From NCBI RefSeq assembly GCF_006717095.1, contig NZ_VFQE01000001.1, positions 1,550,001-1,614,000 of the forward strand: DNA of 64,000 nucleotides, read 5' to 3'. The notes beneath the pieces were generated by a model that searched no databases, was not told where the DNA came from, and saw only the letters and a list, made by a program, of their open reading frames with translations. Of the stretch, positions 53,007 to 61,442 are shown piece by piece. The DNA comes from Blastococcus colisei (lineage in GTDB: Bacteria > Actinomycetota > Actinomycetes > Mycobacteriales > Geodermatophilaceae). A program made the position numbers and the translations under genes. Numbering within the stretch: the stretch's first letter is position 1; every line of letters begins with the position of its first letter.

Positions 53007-53647
53007 GGTCGCCACGCTAGCGAGGGCCCTCCGAGCGCGCCGCCGCCTACGACGCGGCCGTGGCCGCGGCTACGCCTCGTCGGCAGGGTGAGCGGTGGCA
53101 CCAGCTCGTCGACGTCGTCGGGCGGAAACCCCAGGGACTCCCGCATCCGTCGGCGAGCCCGCAGCAGGACGAGCTCCGCATAGTCGTTGCTGGGATGTAC
53201 GTCCACCCGGTCGGGCAGTTCCAGCTGCCGGACGCCCATGTTCAGCCACCGGTACGCCTGCTGCAGATCGCCGGCCAGCTCGTGGTTCTCGCTCATGAAG
53301 ACGTAGACGTCGAGATCCGCGGGCGCCGTCCGTCGGACCTCGTCGCTGAGCCGTCGCGCCTCGTCCACCAGCCCTACCCGCAGGAGTGCGGCGTGGTAGC
53401 AGCGCGCGTCCGGCAGGACCGTCCCGCGAGCGGCGACCGCGCGGCGGTAGAGGGCGAGCGCGGCGTCGTGCTCCTCCACCTGGTCCAGATGCCACGCGGC
53501 CGCGTTCAGCAGGCGGGCCGGCCCGGTCTCGTCGTCCGGGTGCGCCTCGTCCGCCCAGGCGACCATTGTCGCGGCGGCGCGTCGGTGGTCCGCTGCCGTC
53601 CGGGCGGAGAACTCCAGACGCCTGGTGAGCGGGGACCGACTCGGCAC
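52883..53647 (-). CDS. Tetratricopeptide-like protein with abnormal 3' end
   Basis: A 254-residue frame from a GTG at 53647. Residues 20-180 are TPR-like: AAAWHLDQVEEHDAALALYRRAVA, CYHAALLRVGLVDEARRLSDEV, ENHELAGDLQQAYRWLNMGV. It continues to FPPDDVDELVPPLTLP and then into low-complexity Arg/Gly sequence overlapping the next gene. A 40-bp stretch copied from the carboxylase gene lies exactly in this junction (53031-53070). The real protein probably ended near residue 190 before that event. Confidence 0.55.
   Translation of the reverse strand: MPSRSPLTRRLEFSARTAADHRRAAATMVAWADEAHPDDETGPARLLNAAAWHLDQVEEHDAALALYRRAVAARGTVLPDARCYHAALLRVGLVDEARRLSDEVRRTAPADLDVYVFMSENHELAGDLQQAYRWLNMGVRQLELPDRVDVHPSNDYAELVLLRARRRMRESLGFPPDDVDELVPPLTLPTRRSRGHGRVVGGGALGGPSLAWRPCRSARAARRLAGPRLTGSGPPAPGDDRCGADRRVTLARPT
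53031..53070 (+). repeat. 40-bp scar matching the carboxylase gene
   Basis: 39 of 40 bases match 49181-49220, and the match continues for a few bases after a one-base gap. On the plus strand it would encode ERAAAYDAAVAAA, but there is no gene around it. It lies between two leftward hypothetical genes where the upstream one has an odd ending. Confidence 0.75.
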
Positions 53648-53671
53648 CTCGTCGATGGCGAACCGGCTGCC

Positions 53672-56395
53672 TCAGGAACCGCGGCGCTCCGTCGTGCCGG
53701 CCGCCTGCTCGGAACGGACGGCGCTGGCCAGGTCGATCAGCACGGCGCAGGCGCCGAGCAGGTCCAGCCCTCGGCCTTCGGCGGAGGCGGCGTCGTACTC
53801 GGCCGAAGGCAGCGCCGCACGTGTGGCGGCGGCGTACGCCTGGCCGTCGACCGGGTCCATCAGCAGCGGGTCGTAGCCGACCCGGCGGCTGAGTGTCTCG
53901 ATCGCGCCGAGGATCACCGCACCCTGGCGGGGCGACCCCGATGCCGTGGCGGCACCTGCGCCGGTGAGCAGGACGGCGAGGATGCCCGTCGCGTCGTCGT
54001 CGGCCAGCGCGCTGCTCACGGCCGCGGCCGCCGCCTGCACCGCCTCCGGAGCGCGGCCGAGGGCGAGCAGCACCTTGGCGCGCACGTACAGCGCCGAGCC
54101 CGCGCCCCAGGTGTGCCCCTGCTCGACGGCGATCGCCTCGGACTCGTCGAGGTGGCGCAGCGCGGCCTCGGCGTCCCCGGCCACCCGGGCGAACTGGCCT
54201 CGGGTCATGGCGATCTCGGCCCGCACCCAGCCGACCCCGCTGCGCTCGGCCGCCGCCACGGCGCGCGCGGCGTCGACCTCGAAGTCGGCCACGGCGTCGG
54301 TCTCACCGAGCAGCGCGCGCAGGTAGGCGCGCAGCACCAGGGCGAGCGCGAGGGCCTCGCCGGCCTCGTCGGGCGCCTGGGCCACCACCTCCTCGACCCG
54401 TGCGCGCACCGCGGCGACGTCGCCGGCGAGGTAGGCGAGCAGCGCGTCGCCGAGCAGCGCCCGCACCCGGACGGCGGCCGGAGCCTCGGGGGCGGCGGCG
54501 AGCGCGTCGGCCACCCAGCGGCGGCCCTCGCCGACCTGTCCGCGGCGGTACCACCACCAGCTGACCGCCGCGGCGATCCGCAGCGCCCCCTCGCCCTGGC
54601 CGGTGGCGAGGGCGTGCGCGAAGGCGGCGCGCACGTTGAGCCGCTCGGCGTCCAGCCGCCGCCATCCGGGCGCGGCGTGCCGGGTGCGCAGGGTCGGCTC
54701 GATCCGCTCGGTGAGGCCGACCAGGAAGGCCACCTGCCGGTCGCGCAACCGGCGTCGCCCGGCGTCGTCGAGCAGGGTGTCGGCGTACTGGCGCAGCGTC
54801 TCGAGCATGCGGTAGCGGCCGGCGCCGTGGTCGACCTGCAGCAGCGACTTGTCGGCCAGCGCCCGCAGCGGCGTCAGCGTGTCACCGCCGCTGCCCAGCT
54901 CGGGGCCGGCGACGGCGTCCACGGCGTCGACGCTGAAGCCGCCGGCGAACACCGACACCGCCGTGAAGACGGCCAGCTCGGCCGGCGGCAACCGGTCCAC
55001 GCTCCACCGGATGGTGGCGGCCAGCGTCCGCTGCCGCTCCGGCACGCCGCGCAGCCCCTGTCCGAGCACGGCGAAGCGGTCGCCGAGCCGGGTGACCAGC
55101 TCCGCCAGCGGCAGCGTCTGCAGCGTCGCCGCGGCCAGCTCCAGCGCGAGCGGCAGACCGTCGAGCTCGGCGCAGAGCCGCCGCACGAGCTCGAGGTCCT
55201 CCGGCGACGGTTCGGCCAGGCCGGGCACCGCGAGGCGCGCCCGGTCGAGGAACAGCCGCGCCGCGTCGCTGTCGGCGCCCTCCACCTCGAGCGGCTCGCA
55301 CGGCATCACCGACTCGCCGAGCACGCCGAGCGGCTGCCGGGACGTGGCGAGCACCTGCAGGTGCGGGCACTGCGCCAGCAGCGTGGCCGCCAGCAGCGCG
55401 GCGGCGTCCAGCAGGTGCTCGCAGTTGTCGAGGAGCAGGAGCAGCTGCCGGTCCCGCAGCGCGTCGCCGAGCGCGGCCAGCGGGTCGCCGACCGACAGGG
55501 CGACGCCCAGCGCCGTCGCCACCTGCGCCGGCAGCAGCGCCGGGTCGCTCGTACCGGCCAGCTCCACGAGGACGGCGGGAATGCCGCGCGACTCCTGCCG
55601 CCGGGCCGCCTCCAGCGCCAGCCGCGTCTTCCCGCTGCCGCCCGGGCCGACGACGGTGACCAGCCGCTGGCCGGCGATCCGCGCGCTCAGCACGTCCAGC
55701 TCCCGCGCCCGCCCGACGAACGAGGTGAGCGGGGTGGGCAGGACGGGGGCGATGTCGCCCAGCCCCCGGGGCGGCGGGAAGTCGGCCCGCAGGTCCGGGT
55801 GGTGCAGCTGGGCGAGCCGGACGGCGGCGGGGAAGCCGCGCAGCCGGAACGAGCCGAGGACGGCGAGCTCGGCGCCGCGCGGCAGGTGGCCTGCGGCGGC
55901 GTCGGTCGCGGCCTCGGACAGCAGCACCTGGCCGCCGTGCGCCCCCGCGCAGATGCGGGCCACCTGGTGCACCGCGAGGGCCACGTAGCCGGTGCCGACA
56001 GGAGTCGCAACGCCGGTGTGCACGCCCATCCGGGCCCGCACCCGCACGGGTCCCCGCCACCGGGGGCCGGTCAGCTCGCGCTGGGCGCCCAGGCAGGCCG
56101 CGACCGCGTCGCCGGCGTCGGCGAAGGCGGCCAGCAGCGCGTCGCCGTCGGTCTCGAAAGCGAGCCCGCGGTGGCGCCGGCAGACGCGGCGCAGCAGCGC
56201 GCGGTACCGCTCCAGCAGGGCCGGGTAGTCGTCGCCGAGCTGGTGGAACAGCCGGGTGGATCCCTCGATGTCGGCCATCACGAACGTGACGAGGCCGGCC
56301 GGCAACGCCCCGGCGTGGCGGGGTGACCGGGTGCGCGGCCGGCGTGGCTCGGGGACTGGCGAGGCGCCGTCCTCCCCGGACTTCACGGCCGACAT
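53672..56395 (-). CDS. Class III nucleotide cyclase domain fused to AfsR/LAL-type ATPase and TPR-like helices
   Basis: A 907-residue regulator. The cyclase domain (about 34-190) has FVMADIEGSTRLFHQLGDDY and FETDGDALLAAFADAGDAV, so both metal Asp sites (D42 and D85) are present, then RARMGVHTGVA. The STAND-type ATPase has Walker A VVGPGGSGKTRLALEAA and Walker B LLLLLDNCEHLLDA. The C-terminal 450 residues are helical repeats. Such proteins sense signals through the repeats and may make a cyclic nucleotide. No DNA-binding domain is visible. ATG at 56395 is preceded by a run of GC-rich sequence. Confidence 0.88.
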   Translation of the reverse strand: MSAVKSGEDGASPVPEPRRPRTRSPRHAGALPAGLVTFVMADIEGSTRLFHQLGDDYPALLERYRALLRRVCRRHRGLAFETDGDALLAAFADAGDAVAACLGAQRELTGPRWRGPVRVRARMGVHTGVATPVGTGYVALAVHQVARICAGAHGGQVLLSEAATDAAAGHLPRGAELAVLGSFRLRGFPAAVRLAQLHHPDLRADFPPPRGLGDIAPVLPTPLTSFVGRARELDVLSARIAGQRLVTVVGPGGSGKTRLALEAARRQESRGIPAVLVELAGTSDPALLPAQVATALGVALSVGDPLAALGDALRDRQLLLLLDNCEHLLDAAALLAATLLAQCPHLQVLATSRQPLGVLGESVMPCEPLEVEGADSDAARLFLDRARLAVPGLAEPSPEDLELVRRLCAELDGLPLALELAAATLQTLPLAELVTRLGDRFAVLGQGLRGVPERQRTLAATIRWSVDRLPPAELAVFTAVSVFAGGFSVDAVDAVAGPELGSGGDTLTPLRALADKSLLQVDHGAGRYRMLETLRQYADTLLDDAGRRRLRDRQVAFLVGLTERIEPTLRTRHAAPGWRRLDAERLNVRAAFAHALATGQGEGALRIAAAVSWWWYRRGQVGEGRRWVADALAAAPEAPAAVRVRALLGDALLAYLAGDVAAVRARVEEVVAQAPDEAGEALALALVLRAYLRALLGETDAVADFEVDAARAVAAAERSGVGWVRAEIAMTRGQFARVAGDAEAALRHLDESEAIAVEQGHTWGAGSALYVRAKVLLALGRAPEAVQAAAAAVSSALADDDATGILAVLLTGAGAATASGSPRQGAVILGAIETLSRRVGYDPLLMDPVDGQAYAAATRAALPSAEYDAASAEGRGLDLLGACAVLIDLASAVRSEQAAGTTERRGS

Positions 56396-56553
56396 GGGCG
56401 GCACCGTAGCCCCGCAGGGCTGCCGGCGGGGAGTCCCGAGCCCCGCCCGCAGCTCGTCCACTCTCCGTCCGGGTCCGAGAGCACCGCCGTCCGACCGGGA
56501 GTGGGAGCAGGCCGGCCGCGTGCAGCCTCGGGCGACCAGTGCGCCGACAGCCG

Positions 56554-57693
56554 TCAGGCGGTGCCCTCCGCCGCGATCAGCTCGATGACCTCCTCCGGAG
56601 GGGTCGAGCAGTCGTCGTCCGAGGGTTCCTGGTCGGAGGCGAGTCCTTCGACGCCGGAGTCCTCCACGGGCTGGAAGCCGAGCCGGTCGAGATGCGCGGG
56701 CACCCGGTTCTGCGCGTTGATCACGTGCGAGCGGGACAGCCAGCCCATGCCGTCGTCCACCTCGAAGTCCATGCCTCCGCCGGGCGCCCGCTGGACGTGC
56801 CCGGGGGAGGGGAGCAGGCCGACCAACTGCACCGCCTGCGCCTCGGACAGCTCCGCCGGCGGGGAGTCGAAGTAGTACCAGCCGGCCGCGCAGACGCCGT
56901 AGATCGTGGGGCCGAACTGCGCGTAGTTGGCGTAGAGCTCGAGCATCCGGCGGTCGTCGACGAACGCGGCCATCTCGACGGCCAACCCCGCCTCCACCAC
57001 CTTGCGCCACGCGCTCAGCTCCTGGTTGAGGAACACGTTCTTGGCCACCTGCTGCGGAATGGTGGAGCCCGCGGGGTCCTCGTCGCCGAAGATGTGGGCC
57101 TGCGCGCGGCCCCACATCACGTTCCAGTCGAAGGCGCCGGAGCGGTAGGGGAGCGCGGCGTCCTCGTGCGCGATGACCGCGGCCAGGAAGTTGCGGGAGA
57201 CGTGTTCGACCGGTACCGACTCCTGGATGGCGCCGTCGGGGTTGGCCGCCATGAACGCCGTCGTCGGCGGATCCACCCAGCGCAGCGAGAGCACGAGCAG
57301 CACCTGGACGACGGCGAGCGCGGCCAGCACGCTGACGATGCGGCGGAGCAGTCGACGGCGGGGACGCCGCCCGACCCGCTCACGTCGGCTCCGGCGACCC
57401 CGGGCCGGCGGGACCGGACGCTGAGGTGGGGCGGGCGGAAACGGACCCCGCGGCTCCGCCGGGGGCCACGGGTACCTGGGCCTGTCCTCCACCGGCGGCG
57501 GTCCGGCGTACCCCGGCGGGGCGCCGTACCAGTCGTTCCCGGCGGGCGGCGGCCGGTCGAACCGGGGACGACGGGACGGCTCCACGTACGGCTGCGGCTG
57601 CGTCGACTGCCGCGGCTGCGGTTGAGTCGGCGGGTCGTTGGGCCGGCGGCGGAGCCAACGGGTCGTTCGCGAGTCCGGCGGGACGGAGGCCAT
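56554..57693 (-). CDS. Monofunctional peptidoglycan glycosyltransferase (GT51)
   Basis: A 379-residue protein. A Pro/Arg-rich cytoplasmic N-terminus (about 1-115) precedes one transmembrane helix (IVSVLAALAVVQVLLVLSL) and a GT51 domain. The catalytic Glu177 lies in AAVIAHEDAALPYRSGAFDW, and GSTIPQQVAKNVFLN is the second conserved motif. Relatives usually read ED-x2-F-x2-H after the Glu; the changed loop here may mark a divergent subfamily. It polymerises lipid II glycan strands. ATG at 57693. No penicillin-binding transpeptidase domain follows. The HAD gene lies upstream on the same strand. Confidence 0.85.
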   Translation of the reverse strand: MASVPPDSRTTRWLRRRPNDPPTQPQPRQSTQPQPYVEPSRRPRFDRPPPAGNDWYGAPPGYAGPPPVEDRPRYPWPPAEPRGPFPPAPPQRPVPPARGRRSRRERVGRRPRRRLLRRIVSVLAALAVVQVLLVLSLRWVDPPTTAFMAANPDGAIQESVPVEHVSRNFLAAVIAHEDAALPYRSGAFDWNVMWGRAQAHIFGDEDPAGSTIPQQVAKNVFLNQELSAWRKVVEAGLAVEMAAFVDDRRMLELYANYAQFGPTIYGVCAAGWYYFDSPPAELSEAQAVQLVGLLPSPGHVQRAPGGGMDFEVDDGMGWLSRSHVINAQNRVPAHLDRLGFQPVEDSGVEGLASDQEPSDDDCSTPPEEVIELIAAEGTA

Positions 57694-57770
57694 GAGGCGG
57701 TGCTCCCCTGGTCGGCGTCGAAACGCGAGGGTACGGCGGCTTCCTGTGAGCGCCGCCCGCCTCGGCCGGG

Positions 57771-58295
57771 TCAGCCCGGGTCCGCGAGCCAGGCCTCCAC
57801 CCGGTCCAGCTCGGCGTGGGTCAGTCCGGTGGCGAAGTCCGGGGCCACGACGAGCACGTGACCGTTGGCGGCCAGCCATTCGCTGGTGTCGGCGGCCTGC
57901 TCGGCGAGATCGTCGTCGATCCACACGATGCGCCGGTCGGGCTCGGCCTCGGCGAACGCCCGGGCGGCAGCCAGCTTCCACCACCCGGAGAGGCCGCGCA
58001 GCTCGCCGCCGAAGCCGGTGGGAAGCACGCCGTCCCGGCTGTGGGTCCGCAGGCCTCGGGGGAGCCCCATGGGTTCGGCCAGCAGTTCGTCGGCCCGCTC
58101 GGTCCAGGTGGTGAGCCACTGCAGCTCCACCCGGCCGGACTCGTGCAGCTCGCGCAGCCGGGCGATCACGGTCGGGTCCCAGGAGAGGACGTAGCCGTTG
58201 TAGGTGCCGCGCCGCCAACCCTCCGGCAGGTCGGTGCGGACGGCGTTCAGCACGCCGTCGACGTCCAGCAGCAGGACCGGTGGGGGAGCAGACAC
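57771..58295 (-). CDS. HAD-like hydrolase, small
   Basis: A 174-residue protein starting LLLDVDGVLNAVRTDLPEG, the HAD motif I with two Asp residues, then LQWLTTWTERADELL, and IVWIDDDLAEQ as motif IV. It belongs to the small-cap HAD proteins annotated as hypothetical in actinobacteria; phosphatase activity is expected. GTG at 58295. Located 77 bp upstream of the glycosyltransferase gene on the same strand. The frame upstream of 58295 is non-conserved. Confidence 0.82.
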   Translation of the reverse strand: MSAPPPVLLLDVDGVLNAVRTDLPEGWRRGTYNGYVLSWDPTVIARLRELHESGRVELQWLTTWTERADELLAEPMGLPRGLRTHSRDGVLPTGFGGELRGLSGWWKLAAARAFAEAEPDRRIVWIDDDLAEQAADTSEWLAANGHVLVVAPDFATGLTHAELDRVEAWLADPG

Positions 58296-58440
58296 GACGT
58301 CGTCCCTACCCGCCCGGTCCGGTCGACAACGATCGGAGCGGCGCCGGCCGGCGACGCGCACCGGCCCCTGGCACAGCAGGCGGGCCGTTCCTAGGATCGG
58401 CGCGCACGGGGTCGTCTGCGTCCGATGCACCGGAGCTGCC

Positions 58441-60096
58441 ATGACCGTCCCCCTGATCCTCGCGGTCGACGACGATCCCGCCCTGCTGGCGTCCGTGGAG
58501 CGGGAGCTGCGCGCCAGGTACTCGCCCGACTACCAGGTCTGCTGCCTCGGCAGCACCACCGAGGCGCTGAGCACCATGGAGGAGCTGACTGCCGGCGGCG
58601 AGGAGGTCGCCCTCGTGCTCGCGGCCGAGCAGCTCGCCGGTGCACCCGGCAGCGAGTTCCTCGGCGAGGTGGCGCGCTTCTTCCCGCACGCCCAGCGTGC
58701 GCTGCTCATCGGGTGGGGCCACGTCGGCCACGCGGACACCGGCGACGCGATCTTCGAGGCCATCGCCCGCGGCCGCATCGACCACTACGTGGTGCGTCCC
58801 GCGCCGGCGCCGGACGAGCAGTTCCACCAGGCGCTGTCGACCTTCCTCCTGGCGTGGGCCGAGACGCGCCGCCGCGCCCCGCACACCATCGACGTCGTGG
58901 GCGAGACCTGGTCCGGCCGGGCGTACCAGCTGCGCGAGGTGCTCGGCCGCTGCGCCATGCCGCACCGCTTCGCCCTGGCCCAGTCGGAGGAGGGCCGTGC
59001 CATCCTCGCTGACGTCGGCACCCGGCGGTTCCCGCTGCTGGTGATGCCCACCGGCCACGTCATGGAGGACCCCAGCGACGAGGACATCGCCCGGTCCGCC
59101 GGGACGACGATCGACCCGTCCGGGGAGCGCTACGACCTCGTCATCGTCGGCTGCGGGCCCGCCGGCCTGTCCGCGGGCGTCTACGGCGCCTCCGAGGGGC
59201 TGCGCACGGTGGTCATCGACTCGGGCAGCATCGGCGGGCAGGCCACGTCGAGCTCGTCGATCCGCAACTACCTCGGCTTCCCGCGCGGCGTCACCGGCGC
59301 GGACCTGGCCCGCCGGGCCTACCAGCAGGCCTGGGTCTTCGGCGCCCGCTTCGCCTTCATGCAGCAGGTCACGAACCTGTCCCGGGAGGACGACGGCATC
59401 GTCGTCAGCCTGCACACCGGTGGACTGGTGGTGGCCCGGGCCGTCGTCCTGGCCATGGGCGCCAGCTACCGCCGTCTCGGCGTGGAGTCTCTCGAGGCGC
59501 TGCACGGCGCCGGCGTCTTCTACGGCGCCGCCGCCTCGGAGGCGCCGCTGGTGTCCGGCGAGGAGGTCTACATCGTCGGCGGCGCGAACTCCGCCGGACA
59601 GGCCGCCATCCACCTGGCCGGGTACGCCAAGCGCGTCACCCTGGTGGTGCGGGCCGCGACGCTCGAGGCAGGGATGTCGCACTACCTCGTCCACCAGGTG
59701 GAGGAGACGCCGAACATCGAGGTCCGCACGGGCACCGAGGTGGTCGGCGGTGGGGGCGACGGCTGGCTGGACCACCTGGTGCTGCGGAACCGGGCGGACG
59801 GCGACGAGGAGATGGTCGGCGCCTACGCGCTCTTCCTCATGATCGGCGCGCAGCCGCACACCGAGTGGCTGCCCGCGACGGTCGAGCGCGACCCCGCCGG
59901 CTTCGTCGTCACCGGGTCGGAGCTCGGCGACGACGCGCTCCGGGCCTTCGGCCGGCGCCCGATGACGCTGGAGACCAGCGTCCCAGGGGTGCTCGCGGCC
60001 GGGGACGTCCGGCACGGGTCGGTCAAGCGCGTGGCGTCCGCCGTCGGCGAGGGCTCGATCGCGATCCAGTTCGTCCACCGCCTGCTCGCCGTCTGA
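58441..60096 (+). CDS. Receiver-like domain fused to thioredoxin-reductase-type flavoprotein, lacking both signature residues
   Basis: A 551-residue protein. Residues 1-140 resemble a response-regulator receiver (LILAVDDDPALLASVERELRARY), but the usual phosphorylated Asp is replaced in ALVLAAEQLAG. A thioredoxin-like linker follows. From 232 a thioredoxin-reductase fold has VIVGCGPAGLSAGVYGASEG for FAD and YIVGGANSAGQAAIHLAGYA for NAD(P)H. The redox CATC motif is replaced by YGAAASEA at residues 361-368, so disulfide exchange through it is impossible. This fusion family is known; its natural electron acceptor is not. ATG at 58441. Confidence 0.87.
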   Translation: MTVPLILAVDDDPALLASVERELRARYSPDYQVCCLGSTTEALSTMEELTAGGEEVALVLAAEQLAGAPGSEFLGEVARFFPHAQRALLIGWGHVGHADTGDAIFEAIARGRIDHYVVRPAPAPDEQFHQALSTFLLAWAETRRRAPHTIDVVGETWSGRAYQLREVLGRCAMPHRFALAQSEEGRAILADVGTRRFPLLVMPTGHVMEDPSDEDIARSAGTTIDPSGERYDLVIVGCGPAGLSAGVYGASEGLRTVVIDSGSIGGQATSSSSIRNYLGFPRGVTGADLARRAYQQAWVFGARFAFMQQVTNLSREDDGIVVSLHTGGLVVARAVVLAMGASYRRLGVESLEALHGAGVFYGAAASEAPLVSGEEVYIVGGANSAGQAAIHLAGYAKRVTLVVRAATLEAGMSHYLVHQVEETPNIEVRTGTEVVGGGGDGWLDHLVLRNRADGDEEMVGAYALFLMIGAQPHTEWLPATVERDPAGFVVTGSELGDDALRAFGRRPMTLETSVPGVLAAGDVRHGSVKRVASAVGEGSIAIQFVHRLLAV

Positions 60097-60135
60097 CCAG
60101 CCGGTCTGTCGCCTTGCGCGCCGAACTTGCGCTGC

Positions 60136-60173
60136 GGTCGCCGACCTCGCGTTGCACCACGAGGTCGGCGACC
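60136..60173. terminator. Perfect 14-bp stem-loop between convergent genes
   Basis: GGTCGCCGACCTCG (60136-60149) and CGAGGTCGGCGACC (60160-60173) are exact complements around a 10-base loop. It lies between the flavoprotein and the convergent secreted-protein gene and probably serves as a bidirectional terminator. There is no U-tract. Confidence 0.65.
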
Positions 60174-60222
60174 TGAACGTGATGACGGCGAGCCTCAGCC
60201 GCGCTGCGGTCGGGAGGATCGG

Positions 60223-61146
60223 TCAGTCGTAGGGGTTGGTGAGGACCGGCCGGGCCTGGAGGACGTCGAAGGTCACGGGCGGGCCGTCGGTGGTGGTGGT
60301 GCCGGGGACATCGGCTTCGGCGCTGCTGTCGACGGTGAACGTCGCGCCCCAGGTGACGGTGAGGTAGGCGGCGTAGGTGCCCGACCGGTAGGAGTGCTCG
60401 ATCGTCTGGTCGGGGTAGGGCGCGCCCGGGTCGGTGGTGATGATCTGGCCGGTGGCGTCGCCGGTGTGCCAGGTGAAGCTCTCAGCGGTGGCTTCGATGA
60501 CGACGCTGAAGCCGCGGATGTCGACGGTGAAGGTCTGCGTCGTGGGGGAGTCGGTGTAGAAGATGACCGGCAGTCCCGTGAGGCCGTCGCCCGGGGGCTG
60601 GTGCTGGGTGGTGAGCTGCGGGAGCGGCAGCCGCTGGAAGTAGCTGAACACCTCCGCGCCCGACGGCGGCGGATTGAGGTCCGTGATGTCGATGCAGGCG
60701 CCGCCGTCGTTGATCCAGCCGCCGAAGGGTGTTCCTGAGGGAGTGCCGGGGGTGGGGGCTTGGCCCTCGACCGCGATGCCGTCCCCCTGAGCCAGTCGCA
60801 TGCGCTCCACGATCCAGAACTGGATGACCCGTCCCGCTGCCTGTGGGCAGGTCCGCATGTTGCGGGCATCGCAAGAGACCGTGGCTGCATCTTCAGGGGT
60901 GCACGCCAGCTGCAGCCTCCACGTAAAGAGGGGTGGCTCCGGTGGGACTGCGTTCGTCGCTCGCCGGACGCCCGCGTCATCGGGCTCCGAGACGTGCGCA
61001 GCAGAAAGGTCGACGCCACCGTTCGCAGCCTCCGTGTGGACGCACCCAAATCCGCTGCAGTGGTCCGCCGCAACCGGTGAGGACATTCCGAGAATGACGG
61101 TGAGGAGCACCAACGCCAGAACCAGCAGCCGAAATCGCGAGCTCAC
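60223..61146 (-). CDS. Secreted protein of unknown function
   Basis: About 307 residues from the GTG at 61146, whose GTGA overlaps the stop of the DUF6318 gene; an ATG at 61158 is the alternative. A signal peptide (FRLLVLALVLLTVILG, then SSPVAADHC) is followed by a Cys-containing mature part: LACTPEDAATVSCDARNMRTC and WINDGGACIDITDL. The second half has Ig/PKD-like strands (SFTWHTGDATGQIITTD; TIEHSYRSGTYAAYLTVTWGATF). No enzymatic motif was seen. Its expression probably depends on the upstream lipoprotein gene, now split by an insertion sequence. Confidence 0.75.
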   Translation of the reverse strand: MSSRFRLLVLALVLLTVILGMSSPVAADHCSGFGCVHTEAANGGVDLSAAHVSEPDDAGVRRATNAVPPEPPLFTWRLQLACTPEDAATVSCDARNMRTCPQAAGRVIQFWIVERMRLAQGDGIAVEGQAPTPGTPSGTPFGGWINDGGACIDITDLNPPPSGAEVFSYFQRLPLPQLTTQHQPPGDGLTGLPVIFYTDSPTTQTFTVDIRGFSVVIEATAESFTWHTGDATGQIITTDPGAPYPDQTIEHSYRSGTYAAYLTVTWGATFTVDSSAEADVPGTTTTDGPPVTFDVLQARPVLTNPYD

Positions 61147-61442
61147 GGAGTGTTCCATTGGGTGATGACCCACGTACTCCGGTCGTCACTCCAACGCAGG
61201 AGGCCTCCACCGCCCGTCGAGGAGTACTCAGGCATCGTCTGCCCCTCTACGGGCACGCCGTCCAGCGTGACGGAGAGGGGGGACTGGGCGACGTCGAACA
61301 CTAATTGCGCTTCGTCACCCGTGAGATAGGGAGGCGTGCTATCTACGATGCGGGCCTCCCCGCCTTCATACTTCTGCCCGGCGGTCGCCACGCGATCCAC
61401 TTGGTCGGCCAACTGTTCGCATGTTTCGCAGCCGTTGCTGAG

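Noticed and set aside
50031-53183. 1,050-codon plus-strand frame
   Set aside because: Overlaps DUF4253, XRE-MNT and the antisense of a hypothetical gene. Only the short HepT-like start at 51117 within it is meaningful.
53060-56326. 1,088-codon open frame on the plus strand
   Set aside because: Antisense to the cyclase-ATPase gene, which has complete motifs on the minus strand; the frame is Gly/Arg/Val low complexity.
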